From positions 23,916-87,915 of the forward strand of contig JAEOUL010000108.1 in the NCBI GenBank assembly GCA_016839345.1: a stretch of 64,000 nucleotides of DNA. Reading direction: 5' to 3'. Below are positions 36,545 to 46,261 of this stretch, in pieces. Below the pieces are notes generated by a model. It saw only the letters and a list, made by a program, of their open reading frames with translations, did not search any database and was not told the DNA's origin. This DNA is from Candidatus Thorarchaeota archaeon. Lineage in GTDB: Archaea > Asgardarchaeota > Thorarchaeia > Thorarchaeales > Thorarchaeaceae. Positions within the stretch are counted from its first letter, which is position 1. Each line of letters opens with the position of its first letter. The translations under genes were made by a program, and so were the position numbers.

Positions 36545-38863
36545 GTGTTGGCTAAGAACGAAACCTATGTTGATGAACTGATGATACGCAAGGATAGTGT
36601 TGAGTATAGAAAGTATCAGGTTAATCTTGCGGAAGTAGCAGCCAGAGAAAGTACGATGATAGTTCTCAGTACCGGACTGGGTAAGACTGTAATTGCAGCC
36701 CTTGTTGCAGCAAAACGACTTGCAGAGTTCCCCGACTCTAAGGTTCTTTTCCTTGCTCCCTCCAGGCCTCTAGTAGATCAACAGGCGAGATATCTAAGAA
36801 GAGTATTGGATATTGATGAGAGTCTTGTTGTATGCCTCACTGGTAATGATTCTCCAGAGCAGAGGCGAGATTTTTGGACTGAGTCTCAAGTTGTAGTTAT
36901 GACACCTCAAGCTCTTCAGAATGACCTCGTTCAAAGAAGCTATGGACTGCAAGATGTGTCATTGGTAGTATTTGACGAAGCCCATCGGGGTGTTGGCAAC
37001 TATGCCTACACATTCATTGCAGAACTCTATGAGAAACAAGGGAAGAATATCAGATCACTGGGTCTCACAGCATCACCAGGTCATCAGGCAGAACATATCA
37101 GGAAAGTCTGCGAGAATCTGCGTTTGTCACATGTTGAGGTGAGGGATGAGAAGAGCAAAGATGTACGTGAATATATGGTCGCGGTGGATTCTGAGTTACG
37201 ATTCATCAACCTGCCTTCGGAGATCGAGGTTCTGAGAGATATCCTCTATTCAATCATCGAGATATATAGAGGACCAGTGATTAACAATGGGTTCAGTCTG
37301 CCTGTTGCTAGACGGATGACGAGAAAGGAGATATTGAGGACACAGAGTGCTGTTCGAAAAGAAATTGGGTCGTATACCAAACCCCCTGGATCGCTATATC
37401 TTGTAATCCGAAATCTCACAGCTTTACTCAGAATTGTGCATCTTCTGGAGTTTATTGGCACTCAAGGTCTCATGCCAACTCATAGATACATTCAGGGAGT
37501 CTATGAAGAGATTCGTAATAAGAAGAGCTCAAAGGGTGTCAAAGACCTCTTGTCTAGACCTGAGTTCTCAAAGTTCGAGAACCTTCTAGAAGCACTCATA
37601 GCAAAGGGTCACCGTCATCCAAAAGCAGACGCCATTTTAGAGATAGTCAGTGAACAACTGTCGGTCAACCTTGATTCGCGAATACTCATTTTCACGCGTT
37701 TTCGTGATACAGCTGTTGAGGTCAGTGAAACCCTAGAACAGCTCGATGAAGTAAGAGTGAGTCGCTTTGTCGGTCAGAGTTCGCGTGGCTCTGACAAGGG
37801 ATTCAGTCAGAGAAAGCAGGTAGAGATTCTTGATGGTTTTCGGAATAACGAGTTTAATGTTTTAGTAGCCACACAAGTCGGGGAGGAAGGTTTAGACATC
37901 CCAGAATGCAACTTGGTGGTCTTCTATGACTGCGTCCCATCTGTTGTGCCATATATTCAACGACGAGGAAGAACTGGTCGTCGATCCCCAGGACGAGTAG
38001 TCATCTTCGTTGCTAAAGGAACTCATGATGAGTTCTACCATTGGAGTGTGATAAGTAAATTGAAGAAAATGCCCTCAGCCCTCAAAGAAGCAGAGAGTGA
38101 AGAGGATGAAGAGCAGACAAGTCTGGATGAGTTCGTTACAGAGGAGGATTTAGAGAAACCACCTGAACGAATGGTGAGTAAGGCACCTAAGATAGAGGAC
38201 GACCAGATTCAGCTAATTGTTGATTCCAGAGAGCTACCAACGGCAGTTGCTAGGGAACTCACTAGACTTGATGTTAAGATATCTGGGGAAAGTCTAGAAA
38301 TTGGTGATTATGTCGCTTCGGAGGAGGTCGCCATTGAACGAAAGGAAAGCAATGACTTCATCCAATCATTAATCGATGGTCGTCTGTTCTCCCAACTGAG
38401 CGCACTTCGTTCTGCATATCGACGTCCAGTCCTAATTATTGAGGGAGAGCGACTGATTGGTCTGAGAGCAGTGAATCCAGCATCAATCTTTGGAGCCTTG
38501 GCATCAATTGCAATACGAATACAGGTTCCAATAATCTGGACGGAGAACTCTGAGGAAACCGCCAATGTATTGTATAGAATTGCGCGTATGGAGCAAGTTG
38601 AATCAAGTAAGCCGCTCCGAACTCGTTCAGGAGATGCAAAGGGATCTGATGCGGAGGCATTAGAATATATTCTGTCAGGATTCCCTGGCGTGGATACAGT
38701 GACCTCTAGAGCAATTCTTTCAGAGTTTGGAACTCTAGAAGACATCTTTTCAGCAGAATTCAAAGACCTGCAAAGAGTGAAGGGTGTAGGTCCAAAGATA
38801 GCAGGACGCATAAGACGTCTACTCACAACAAAGTATCCGGGAGCAAAGAGTGTCAGTAATTAG
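36545..38863 (+). CDS. hef: Hef-type helicase/ERCC4 nuclease (FANCM/XPF family)
   Basis: 772 residues. The SF2 helicase has Walker A LSTGLGKT (41-48) and DEAH (144-147) in VVFDEAHRGV. The C-terminal helicase motif is QRRGRTGRRSPGRV. An ERCC4 nuclease domain follows with IGDYVASEEVAIERKESNDF (ERK catalytic set), then a helix-hairpin-helix pair (FPGVDTVTSRAILSEFGTL, RVKGVGPKIAGRI). It processes stalled forks and branched DNA, as euryarchaeal Hef does. The GTG start has GGAG 5 bases upstream, though a TTG follows directly. Confidence 0.94.
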   Translation: MLAKNETYVDELMIRKDSVEYRKYQVNLAEVAARESTMIVLSTGLGKTVIAALVAAKRLAEFPDSKVLFLAPSRPLVDQQARYLRRVLDIDESLVVCLTGNDSPEQRRDFWTESQVVVMTPQALQNDLVQRSYGLQDVSLVVFDEAHRGVGNYAYTFIAELYEKQGKNIRSLGLTASPGHQAEHIRKVCENLRLSHVEVRDEKSKDVREYMVAVDSELRFINLPSEIEVLRDILYSIIEIYRGPVINNGFSLPVARRMTRKEILRTQSAVRKEIGSYTKPPGSLYLVIRNLTALLRIVHLLEFIGTQGLMPTHRYIQGVYEEIRNKKSSKGVKDLLSRPEFSKFENLLEALIAKGHRHPKADAILEIVSEQLSVNLDSRILIFTRFRDTAVEVSETLEQLDEVRVSRFVGQSSRGSDKGFSQRKQVEILDGFRNNEFNVLVATQVGEEGLDIPECNLVVFYDCVPSVVPYIQRRGRTGRRSPGRVVIFVAKGTHDEFYHWSVISKLKKMPSALKEAESEEDEEQTSLDEFVTEEDLEKPPERMVSKAPKIEDDQIQLIVDSRELPTAVARELTRLDVKISGESLEIGDYVASEEVAIERKESNDFIQSLIDGRLFSQLSALRSAYRRPVLIIEGERLIGLRAVNPASIFGALASIAIRIQVPIIWTENSEETANVLYRIARMEQVESSKPLRTRSGDAKGSDAEALEYILSGFPGVDTVTSRAILSEFGTLEDIFSAEFKDLQRVKGVGPKIAGRIRRLLTTKYPGAKSVSN

Positions 38864-39537
38864 TAGACGTTAGGATTGCTCCTCTTGAATGCCTCACGCA
38901 GTATATCTGTGATTCTTCGGCTCAGTTCCCAGTAATTGATGTAATCCGTTTCATCTAGTCGGACTACGCTGAGTATCCTACGAAACATCACATACAATTT
39001 GGGATCGATTTCAGGGACTTGTCTGAGGGTTTCTTTTGCCAGCTCCAGTCCTCTGAGATAGATTTTATCGCGTTTAGTGAAATCTTCAGCAACAGCCATC
39101 ATCTCTTGTTCATTTTTCAGCTGAAGACCCAAATCTCTCATTGTGCTCACGATATCGAGCGTCCTGTCTAAATCGTATTCTTCACGTTCAGAAAGACCAT
39201 CCATGTCTCCAGTTGCAATGAATACATTCTCAGCTGTGGCTCTCCAGAGCTTTTGCATTATGTGAGAGTCCCCATTACCAGTTGGCTCATAACCGTCTTG
39301 CTCAACTAGTCCACATTTTTCGAGTTCTTTGATATGATATCGGACTGTCTGCGGTTTGATCTCTTTCTCAGGATCCTGTTTTGAGAGAAACTCAACAAGT
39401 TCTGAGGTGGACATTCTTCGAGCTCTCAATGCATGGAGAATTTGCCTCCTGCTTTCGTCACTGAGAACCTTATAGGCACCGATTGCATCTTCGCCTGTTA
39501 AGACCCGTATAGTGTCTATTGGCTTCGCCCCCTGCAT
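38860..39537 (-). CDS. ArsR-like winged-helix transcriptional regulator
   Basis: 225 residues. An N-terminal ArsR-type helix-turn-helix (SDESRRQILHALRARRMSTS, then the QTVRYHIKELEKCGLVEQD recognition region) is followed by about 130 residues of charged helices that could form a dimer or ligand domain. The metal-binding cysteines of classical ArsR are absent. Its stop overlaps the convergent Hef end by four bases. A 32-base imperfect palindrome lies about 60 bases upstream and may be its own operator. Confidence 0.75.
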   Translation of the reverse strand: MQGAKPIDTIRVLTGEDAIGAYKVLSDESRRQILHALRARRMSTSELVEFLSKQDPEKEIKPQTVRYHIKELEKCGLVEQDGYEPTGNGDSHIMQKLWRATAENVFIATGDMDGLSEREEYDLDRTLDIVSTMRDLGLQLKNEQEMMAVAEDFTKRDKIYLRGLELAKETLRQVPEIDPKLYVMFRRILSVVRLDETDYINYWELSRRITDILREAFKRSNPNVY

Positions 39538-39598
39538 AGAATATCACTTATCCTTCACACTTTAAGCTTTGAGAAATGAACAATGCTTTGTATTACGC

Positions 39599-39630
39599 GA
39601 CAACTAATAGCCCAGGGGGCTACTAGTGTC
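39599..39630. promoter_or_regulatory. Imperfect palindrome between two regulators
   Basis: Arms GACA-CTA-TAGCCC and GGGCTA-TAG-TGTC with a short AGG centre form an extended inverted repeat of 32 bases. It is upstream of the ArsR-like gene and downstream of the second winged-helix gene. It could be an operator or, on the minus strand, part of a 3' end structure. Confidence 0.4.
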
Positions 39631-39668
39631 GGAGTTTCATTAGGCAATTTGAATGCCCTTGCAAAATT

Positions 39669-39914
39669 TTATGCAGGCACGTAGATCCATTGCCTCATGT
39701 CTTGTAGGCATGGTACGCGCTTAATCAATTTCTTCTTCAAAAGTTTTCGAAGAGCATATCGGACTGTCCTTGGTGCAAAAGACACCTTGTCTAGGAGCTG
39801 CTTTGGTGTAACGCCACCTTGGCCACTGCTCCTGAGAATATCTAGGACAATCATCTGGCTCTTAGTGAGCTTCATATTCTTGAGCTCTTCTTGGAGTTGT
39901 TTATCGCTCATCAT
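39669..39914 (-). CDS. Small winged-helix DNA-binding protein
   Basis: About 81 residues from ATG 39912-39914; the frame extends upstream to 39983 but that part is not family-like. It has a winged helix: LTKSQMIVLDILRSSGQGGV, PKQLLDKVSFAPRTVRYALR and KLLKKKLIKRVPC, resembling archaeal MarR/TFE-like or RPC34-like small regulators. No effector domain is present. It lies 131 bases upstream of the ArsR-like gene on the same strand. Target unknown. Confidence 0.7.
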   Translation of the reverse strand: MMSDKQLQEELKNMKLTKSQMIVLDILRSSGQGGVTPKQLLDKVSFAPRTVRYALRKLLKKKLIKRVPCLQDMRQWIYVPA

Positions 39915-40041
39915 TGTTTGAATACCTTCCCTTTGGAAATTATCTTTTTGTTGAGAATTTCTAATAGAAATTGCCTCAATCAACTAATTATTTGAACTAC
40001 ACAACTGCTTATTAATTTATCGCAGTCTGGAGTCTTTATGT

Positions 40042-40094
40042 CGCGGTGAAGGACCGCGAAGTATTAACATCGTTAAGATGCGTAAAAAACGCAT
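40042..40094 (+). other. Two hairpins in the intergenic region before the GlmU-like gene
   Basis: CGCGGT (40042-40047) pairs with ACCGCG (40053-40058), and ATGCGT (40078-40083) with ACGCAT (40089-40094). An AT-rich TTATTAATTTA lies about 30 bases upstream. They could be a small RNA, a leader element or a terminator of something reading through. Evidence is structural only. Confidence 0.3.
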
Positions 40095-40189
40095 TTCCAT
40101 TTTTGTGCTTAGAAACGCTGTTAAATGGTACATCCCTCAGAGTGCGGGAAAGTCTTTAACTCTGAAGAACATGGACAACATGACTCGCA

Positions 40190-41467
40190 ATGAAGAAGGC
40201 CGTAATACTTGCAGCAGGTGACTCAACAAGGATGCTGCCGCTCTCTGCAAATCAACCGAAACATCTTCTTCCAACTGCAGGTAAACCTTTGATTTTCCAC
40301 ACAATGGAGGCATTAGAGAAAGCAGGAATCAAGGAAACTCTAGTTGTATACGGATATCATGCAAATCTACTCCGGGAGGTGGTAGAATCAAGGTCGTGGA
40401 AAATGGGAATCTCCTTCGTCAATCAGAAAGAACGGAAAGGAACAGGTCATGCTGCGGGATATGCGAAGAAGTTCGTTGGCAAGGGTGATGCTATTCTGAT
40501 CTTCGGTGATGTGATGGTAGGACCGGGTTCATTTGAGGGTCTTATCGAGTATCATGATAAGGGAGGATATGACTTTACCCTATCTACAATACCTATCGAG
40601 GACCCAAGCGAATATGGAGTAGCAGTAGTGAAGAAGGGAAAAGCAACTTTACTCATTGAAAAACCACAGCCGGAGGAATTGGTGAGTAACCTCGTTAACG
40701 CAGGGGTCTTTGCCATCACCAAAGAACTCTGGGAGGCTATAGATAATACGGAAACCTCCCCTAGAGGGGAGATTGAGCTTACCGAGTCTATCTCAATGCT
40801 AATCGAAAAGGGGAATGTTGGTGCTTATTCACTTCCTTCATGGTGGATTGATGTCGGAAAACCATGGGACCTTCTGGAAGCAAACAAACTGATTCTTGAC
40901 TCGGAACAAAAACGAATAGATGGCACCGTCGAAGAAGGAGCTGTGGTAAAAGGAAACATCATCGTTGAGCAGGGGGCCACTATAAAGAGTGGAGCGTATA
41001 TTGAGGGACCCGTGTTCGTTGGAGAGAATTCGATAGTGGGGCCTAATTGCTATATTCGGGCATACTCCTCTCTCGGAAAAAAGGTCAAGATAGGGAATGC
41101 TGTTGAGATCAAGAACAGCATTATAATGGATGGCACTAATGTGGGACATCTATCCTATGTTGGTGATTCGATAATCGGGCAGAGGTCAAACTTTGGAGCG
41201 GGAACCATAACTGCTAATCTTCGGCATGATGATAGATCTATCTTTGTCACTGTAAAAGGTGAACGATTCAACTCAAAGAGAAGGAAGCTCGGCGCGATTA
41301 TTGGGGATGATGTAAAGACGGGAATTGGAACCTTAATCAGTCCAGGTATTGTGATGCATCAAGGTGCACGTACGGGAATAGGAGTGATAGTCAACAGAGA
41401 TATTGAGCCTAACAAGCTTGTCATTTCCAGTCAAAAGCAAGTCACAATGGATGCGGATCACAAGTAG
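40190..41467 (+). CDS. Bifunctional sugar-1-phosphate nucleotidylyltransferase/acetyltransferase (GlmU-like)
   Basis: 425 residues. The N-terminal nucleotidyltransferase begins KKAVILAAGDSTRMLPLSAN with PKHLLPTAGKPLIFHTMEAL, and has the PSEYGVAVVKKGKATLLIEK and SWWIDVGKPWDLLEANKL segments. The C-terminal left-handed beta helix runs from about residue 250 (IVEQGATIKSGAYIEGPVFV, GAIIGDDVKTGIGTLISPGI). It should make UDP-GlcNAc or another activated N-acetyl sugar for glycan synthesis. It is followed after 12 bases by the radical SAM gene. Confidence 0.88.
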   Translation: MKKAVILAAGDSTRMLPLSANQPKHLLPTAGKPLIFHTMEALEKAGIKETLVVYGYHANLLREVVESRSWKMGISFVNQKERKGTGHAAGYAKKFVGKGDAILIFGDVMVGPGSFEGLIEYHDKGGYDFTLSTIPIEDPSEYGVAVVKKGKATLLIEKPQPEELVSNLVNAGVFAITKELWEAIDNTETSPRGEIELTESISMLIEKGNVGAYSLPSWWIDVGKPWDLLEANKLILDSEQKRIDGTVEEGAVVKGNIIVEQGATIKSGAYIEGPVFVGENSIVGPNCYIRAYSSLGKKVKIGNAVEIKNSIIMDGTNVGHLSYVGDSIIGQRSNFGAGTITANLRHDDRSIFVTVKGERFNSKRRKLGAIIGDDVKTGIGTLISPGIVMHQGARTGIGVIVNRDIEPNKLVISSQKQVTMDADHK

Positions 41468-41479
41468 TAGGGGATTAGA

Positions 41480-43006
41480 GTGTCACCCACGACATTGAAA
41501 GAGTTCAATGCAGTGATTAAAGACTCTAGTCGTGTTGAAATTCTCTTTGGATATTGCTATCCATCAACATACAGAGCTGGGATGACGGGTCTAGCTCTCC
41601 ACATTCTGTATGCAACACTGAACTCCCGAAACGACACTTCTTGCGAGAGGTATTTCCGCTATGATACCCCCTCTCCATCTCACTCTGTTGAGAGTAAACG
41701 ACCTTTGAAGGAAAATCACATTCTTGGATTCTCACTCACCTATGAGGAGGATATAATTCATCTAGTCCAGATGCTCGATTTGGGGGACATTCCAATCCTA
41801 GTGAAAGAAAGAAATGATAATGATCCAATTGTAATAGTTGGAGGTCCCGTGGTTACTGCGAACCCAGAACCTTTCGTTGACTTCATTGATGCATTTGTAA
41901 TCGGTGAAGGCGATTTAATAGTGCATGACATTGTTGATGCTGTCAGGGAAAGTGATTCACGAGGAGGAGTATTAGCGAGGCTATCCGAACTCAATGGGAT
42001 ATACGTTCCAACCATGCCAAAACCAAGCGTGAATCGATGCATCATTGCAGATCTAGACTCGCTTCCATATCCGACGACTCAGATTATTCCTGATGTGCCT
42101 GAAGGGTCTCCTTTAGAGCCGGTGTTTGGAAAATCATTCCTTCTTGAAGTTACTAGAGGTTGCGGACACTCGTGCAAGTTCTGTCTCATTGGACACATTT
42201 GCCGACCTAGAAGGACACGATCATTGAATCGTCTTAAAGATCTTATAAATCAAGGAAAGGAAGACACGTCCACGGAAAAAATCTCATTGATAGGCTCATC
42301 ACTGGGAGACCTAGATAGACTGGAAGAACTAGTGTGTTGGACAGTGGATCAGAAGCTGGAGGTTTCAGTTCCATCTCTGCGGGCCGATTCTGTCACCAAA
42401 CCACTTCTTGACTGTCTAGTAAAAAGTGGACAACGCACCCTAACAATAGCTCCAGAATCAGGTTCTGTTCGCATGAGAAGGTTGATGGGCAAGGGGTTGG
42501 ATGATACTGATATCGAGGATGCTGTTGAATTAGCGAAGCAAGCAGGATATGGCTCTCTAAAGCTGTACTTCATAATTGGCCTCCCAGAAGAAACTGATGA
42601 GGATATCAAAGCATCAGTTGACATGATTTCAAAGCTGGCTAAGACAACTGGGCTCAAGGTAACTGCGAGCGTCAATCCATTCATTCCAAAAGCTCAAACA
42701 AGATGGGAGAGAGAACCTCAGCCGCCTATTGAGGAAATTCGAAGACGTTTAAAAATCATAGAGAAAGGTGTGCGGGAAACTTCTCGAGCAACAATCGAAA
42801 CATTGGATCCAAGAAGAGCTCGTATCCAAGCAGCGCTCTCACTTGGTGACAGGTCTCTAGGTCAAGTTATTCGCAAAGCTTCCGAATACGGGGGACTTGG
42901 AGGATGGAGAAGAGCAGAGAGAGAGACAAAAATACCATTCTTTACCATTGCAAATGATGCCGAGAGACTGCAAAGAGATTTACCATGGTCATTTCTGAAC
43001 AATTGA
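41480..43006 (+). CDS. Radical SAM protein with N-terminal B12-binding-like domain
   Basis: 508 residues. The N-terminal part (about 1-200) resembles the cobalamin-binding fold, with VIVGGPVVTANPEPFVDFID. The radical SAM core has the CX3CX2C cluster motif in TRGCGHSCKFCLIGHICRPR, then the SAM-binding segments LTIAPESGSVRMRRLMGK and LKLYFIIGLPEETDEDI. The class contains methyltransferases and many uncharacterised archaeal enzymes, so the substrate is unknown. The GTG start at 41480 has GGGG nearby. Spacing to the GlmU-like gene suggests co-transcription. Confidence 0.8.
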   Translation: MSPTTLKEFNAVIKDSSRVEILFGYCYPSTYRAGMTGLALHILYATLNSRNDTSCERYFRYDTPSPSHSVESKRPLKENHILGFSLTYEEDIIHLVQMLDLGDIPILVKERNDNDPIVIVGGPVVTANPEPFVDFIDAFVIGEGDLIVHDIVDAVRESDSRGGVLARLSELNGIYVPTMPKPSVNRCIIADLDSLPYPTTQIIPDVPEGSPLEPVFGKSFLLEVTRGCGHSCKFCLIGHICRPRRTRSLNRLKDLINQGKEDTSTEKISLIGSSLGDLDRLEELVCWTVDQKLEVSVPSLRADSVTKPLLDCLVKSGQRTLTIAPESGSVRMRRLMGKGLDDTDIEDAVELAKQAGYGSLKLYFIIGLPEETDEDIKASVDMISKLAKTTGLKVTASVNPFIPKAQTRWEREPQPPIEEIRRRLKIIEKGVRETSRATIETLDPRRARIQAALSLGDRSLGQVIRKASEYGGLGGWRRAERETKIPFFTIANDAERLQRDLPWSFLNN

Positions 43007-43109
43007 CATTGCTAGTGCGCCGTCTTGGCAAAGCTCTTAAGTCAATTTTTGGAAGTCACTCTTGAGATACGCCCTGACCAAAAACGGTCAAGGTCATTGG
43101 TGACAATGT

Positions 43110-43457
43110 ATGTCAGATGATGAAGAATTTCGTGAGGCGTTTCCTGCTCTGAGTAAGGAACTAGAAGAGAGAGCAACAAAGACATACAGAATAGATGGTG
43201 TCCGTACAATGTCGGAAGAAGCAAAGCCTAATGGAACTGAGAGAGTATCCTTCGAACCAGATGTCGTGGACTATATTCGTCGATGTGATACAATGTCACA
43301 GGCGATGGAAATTGTTGAATTTCTACTGAAACAGAGTGAGATTAGTCCGGCACAGGCAAAGGAAATCAAGAGCCAACTAAAAGCAGAGGGTCTCAGAAGT
43401 TTTGGTTCAAAAAAGGAAAAAGACCACTATCTACATCATGGTATTGGAGAAGACTGA
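43110..43457 (+). CDS. DUF2095-like small protein
   Basis: 115 residues. The start FREAFPALSKELEERATKTY and the acidic/basic mix with IDGVR resemble the archaeal DUF2095 family, whose function is unknown. The protein is predicted to be largely helical (QAMEIVEFLLKQSEISPAQA). The ATG has GGTGACA just upstream. A small TGACC/GGTCA hairpin precedes it. The family call is from memory of the pattern and moderate. Confidence 0.6.
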   Translation: MSDDEEFREAFPALSKELEERATKTYRIDGVRTMSEEAKPNGTERVSFEPDVVDYIRRCDTMSQAMEIVEFLLKQSEISPAQAKEIKSQLKAEGLRSFGSKKEKDHYLHHGIGED

Positions 43458-43571
43458 GTGACTAATATCCAATCAGCTGACTAGTTTTACAGGCTTATTA
43501 GAGCTTGTCAGGTAACTGACTAATACTGAGGGCAGTTCCTTTCTTGCAATTTATCAGGGGTGAGGAGGAAT

Positions 43572-43979
43572 TTGAAGAAGAAATCCAAATTGAGTAGGAA
43601 ACTATCAAAGATTGTTCGCGAAACTGTTTCTGAAGACTTGGAAGTCTATGATATTCACAAATGGAAACAGGCTTGCAAAGGATTTGGACCGATACACTAT
43701 CAGACTAGTACAAGAAAACAATGGCTCAAAAAGAATGAATACCGGGTTGAAGGAGCTAGGGAAATGGTGGATTTTGTCGACAAGTGGACGGCTCATTTTC
43801 GTTATAATGATGAGTTCGAGAAATATACTGTGGCATCAATAAGACAAGAGGTGATTCTTGTTGTTAGGAAATTCCAGCAGAAGACAAAGAATGAGAAAGG
43901 AATTCTGAATAGTGTGAAGCTGAATGGTTTCAAGACACTCATTAGATGGACTGATAATCCGAAAGAACTCGAAAAGTGA
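43572..43979 (+). CDS. Hypothetical basic protein
   Basis: About 136 residues from TTG 43572, which follows GGTGAGGAGG at 43559-43568; a GTG at 43560 lies inside that site and would be an in-frame alternative. It is rich in lysine, begins KKKSKLSRKLSKIVRETVS and contains the stretch WKQACKGFGPIHYQTSTR and later YTVASIRQEVILVVRKFQQK. No known domain or membrane segment is seen. It is convergent with the DUF6884-like gene. Function unknown. Confidence 0.55.
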   Translation: MKKKSKLSRKLSKIVRETVSEDLEVYDIHKWKQACKGFGPIHYQTSTRKQWLKKNEYRVEGAREMVDFVDKWTAHFRYNDEFEKYTVASIRQEVILVVRKFQQKTKNEKGILNSVKLNGFKTLIRWTDNPKELEK

Positions 43980-44022
43980 CCCTATAGGGGCAGAAAAACA
44001 GTACCAAAGAAAAATGTGTAAC

Positions 44023-44724
44023 TTACTTGAGTCCACCTAACCGATGAATGAGCTTCTTGAGATAGTGGAGATTTTCCCATTTCTTAACTTCGTTACATGG
44101 GTTTGGTTTCTGAAGTGCATATCTAGCCAAGATTCCAAGGAGATCACCTTTGAAACCCACAACTCCATGTATTTTATGTCCGCGTTTTGAAAATGCCTTT
44201 ACAGTTTCTGTAGAGCATGGAATTCGAATCAGTTGGTCAGACTCCTGACCATGAAACACGATTGTAGGCATCTGAAACTCCAACAGAGTGTCCTTTCCCA
44301 GAGATGCCAAGTATCGCTTCCCTAAAGCTAAGTAGACAATGTCAAACCCTTTGTTGGCTATTTTAGTAATGGAGGATTGTATCTTCAATTCTTGGGACCG
44401 TTTCCGAACTTTTGCCATCTTCATGTTTGTGAAACTACAGTCATAAGGAGGAATCAGGTCTTGCTCCTGGAGCACTCCAAATCCTGCTGAAACAATGATT
44501 AGCTGAACCTCAACTTTAGCAATTGTTCTGAGGAGGTCAACCGCCTTGACAAGTTCGGTATTCTGAGGACCTGTGTATATATCACGTGCAGATACGCAGA
44601 ACTTCTGCAACCGCTTTTTCCAGTAGTTGATGTCGTGATTTGGGTCTATATCAGAGCAAGTAGGCTGTTCATCAGGATTGTAGAGTTTTTTCTTACCGCA
44701 ACTTCCTACAACTAAGAACCTCAC
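44023..44724 (-). CDS. DUF6884/YaaA-like protein
   Basis: 233 residues. The N-terminal FLVVGSCGKKKL, the SARDIYTGPQNTELVKAVD region and LIIVSAGFGVLQEQDLIPPY followed by D and C resemble the DUF6884/YaaA-like group (SCxKKK, LYTG, LSAxxGLL, pY-D). YaaA-like proteins bind DNA in some bacteria; DUF6884 members are often in accessory contexts. The exact role is unknown. It is 57 bases downstream of the ATP synthase B gene and could be co-transcribed, but no obvious functional link is visible. Confidence 0.6.
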   Translation of the reverse strand: MRFLVVGSCGKKKLYNPDEQPTCSDIDPNHDINYWKKRLQKFCVSARDIYTGPQNTELVKAVDLLRTIAKVEVQLIIVSAGFGVLQEQDLIPPYDCSFTNMKMAKVRKRSQELKIQSSITKIANKGFDIVYLALGKRYLASLGKDTLLEFQMPTIVFHGQESDQLIRIPCSTETVKAFSKRGHKIHGVVGFKGDLLGILARYALQKPNPCNEVKKWENLHYLKKLIHRLGGLK

Positions 44725-44781
44725 TACATCTTCCTCTAACTATGGAGAAGCATAACCGTTCTTAAACACCCAGAACTTGGA

Positions 44782-46182
44782 TTAGGTTGGTTTATAGACT
44801 CCCTTATTGCGGGCCCAGGAGATTGTTTCTGGGTCACAACGCTTGAGTTCTCGCTCTGGAAAGTCGCTTAGTAGGTTCCAACCAATATCAAGTGTCTGCT
44901 CAAATGATCGATCTTCAAACTCATCCTGATTGATGAATTCGGCTTCAAATTTGTCCGCAAATTTGAGATACTTCTGGTCTCGGTCTGTCAATGCTTCTGA
45001 TCCAACAACCGCTACCAAGTCTCGTAGATCACGACCTTCTGAGTAGGCATAATAGAGCTGTGCTTGTATTTCTTTATGATCGAACCGTGTCATTCCTTCA
45101 CCAATTCCTTCCTTCATCAATCTGCTCAGAGATGGACCAGGATCAATTGGTGGAAAGATACCTCGTCTATGGAGACCTCTGCCAACGATAATCTGACCCT
45201 CAGTGATGTATCCTGTAAGATCAGGAATGGGATGAGTCATATCATCCTGTGGCATTGAGAGAATAGGCATCTGAGTGATTGTGCCGTTCCTCCCATGAAT
45301 ACGACCAGCTCGTTCATAGATAAGACTGAGGTCAGTATAGAGATAGCCGGGATAGCCACGACGACCTGGCACCTCAGACCTTGCCGCGCTAATCTCACGA
45401 AGTGCCTCAGCATAATTTGTCATGTCTGTGAGAATGACTAGTACGTGCATATCAGCAGTGTATGCCAGATATTCAGCTGCTGTGAGTGCGGCACGTGGTG
45501 TAATAATACGTTCAATGGCTGGGTCATTTGCCAGATTCAAAAAGAGGGTTGTGTGTTCAAGAGCTCCTGTTTCTTCGAATGACTGCATGAAGTATTGTGC
45601 CTCAGTAGCTGTAATGCCCATCGCAGCAAAGACAATAGCAAAGTCGCCTTCTTCACCAGGTATCTCAGCCTGTCGGACAATCTGTGCGGCAAGTCTATTA
45701 TGAGGAAGTCCAGAACCAGAAAAGATTGGGAGTTTCTGCCCACGGACCAGCGTGTTGAGTCCATCAATCGCAGACACACCAGTTTGAATTGGTTGACGCG
45801 GATATTGTCTTGCATACGGATTGATTGGAGAACCATAGATATCCCAGTGATCTTCAGCGGTCAGGGGAGGTCCTTTATCCAATGGATTTCCAGCACCATC
45901 GAGAACTCTTCCTAGAATCTCCGACGAAACTGGAAGATGCAGAGTGTCCCCAGTGAATCTGGCTGCTGTGACATCTGTATCTAGACCGCTAGTGCCTTCG
46001 AAGACCTGAATGACTGCTCTTCCTCTACCGGTTTCAAGGACAGTGCCAGTGAGTAATTCTCCAGATGGTGCTCTGATTTTTACGACTTCATTATACGCTA
46101 CATCATGGGTGTTCTCGACGACAAGCAGTGGACCGCTGACATCGGTAACTGTTCTGTATACTATAGAAGATTCTTTGGACAT
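44782..46182 (-). CDS. atpB: A-type ATP synthase subunit B
   Basis: 466 residues. It has the beta-barrel start ([20 protein letters not shown]), the non-catalytic degenerate P-loop in [20 protein letters not shown], and [20 protein letters not shown], typical of regulatory B subunits. It alternates with catalytic A subunits in the A1 head. In most archaeal operons B directly follows A, but here a membrane protein and a uracil-DNA glycosylase intervene. The start is the ATG at 46180-46182. Confidence 0.96.
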   Translation of the reverse strand: MSKESSIVYRTVTDVSGPLLVVENTHDVAYNEVVKIRAPSGELLTGTVLETGRGRAVIQVFEGTSGLDTDVTAARFTGDTLHLPVSSEILGRVLDGAGNPLDKGPPLTAEDHWDIYGSPINPYARQYPRQPIQTGVSAIDGLNTLVRGQKLPIFSGSGLPHNRLAAQIVRQAEIPGEEGDFAIVFAAMGITATEAQYFMQSFEETGALEHTTLFLNLANDPAIERIITPRAALTAAEYLAYTADMHVLVILTDMTNYAEALREISAARSEVPGRRGYPGYLYTDLSLIYERAGRIHGRNGTITQMPILSMPQDDMTHPIPDLTGYITEGQIIVGRGLHRRGIFPPIDPGPSLSRLMKEGIGEGMTRFDHKEIQAQLYYAYSEGRDLRDLVAVVGSEALTDRDQKYLKFADKFEAEFINQDEFEDRSFEQTLDIGWNLLSDFPERELKRCDPETISWARNKGVYKPT

Positions 46183-46261
46183 CCTAAGAGACCGCCTTGT
46201 CTTTGTGTCAATGCGTCGCTGGAGTAATCGTGGCTGAGTTTTAAGAGTTACGAAGGGTCAT

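Noticed and set aside
38308..38826. 172-codon minus-strand frame inside hef
   Set aside because: Antisense to the ERCC4/HhH domains of hef, which are unmistakable.
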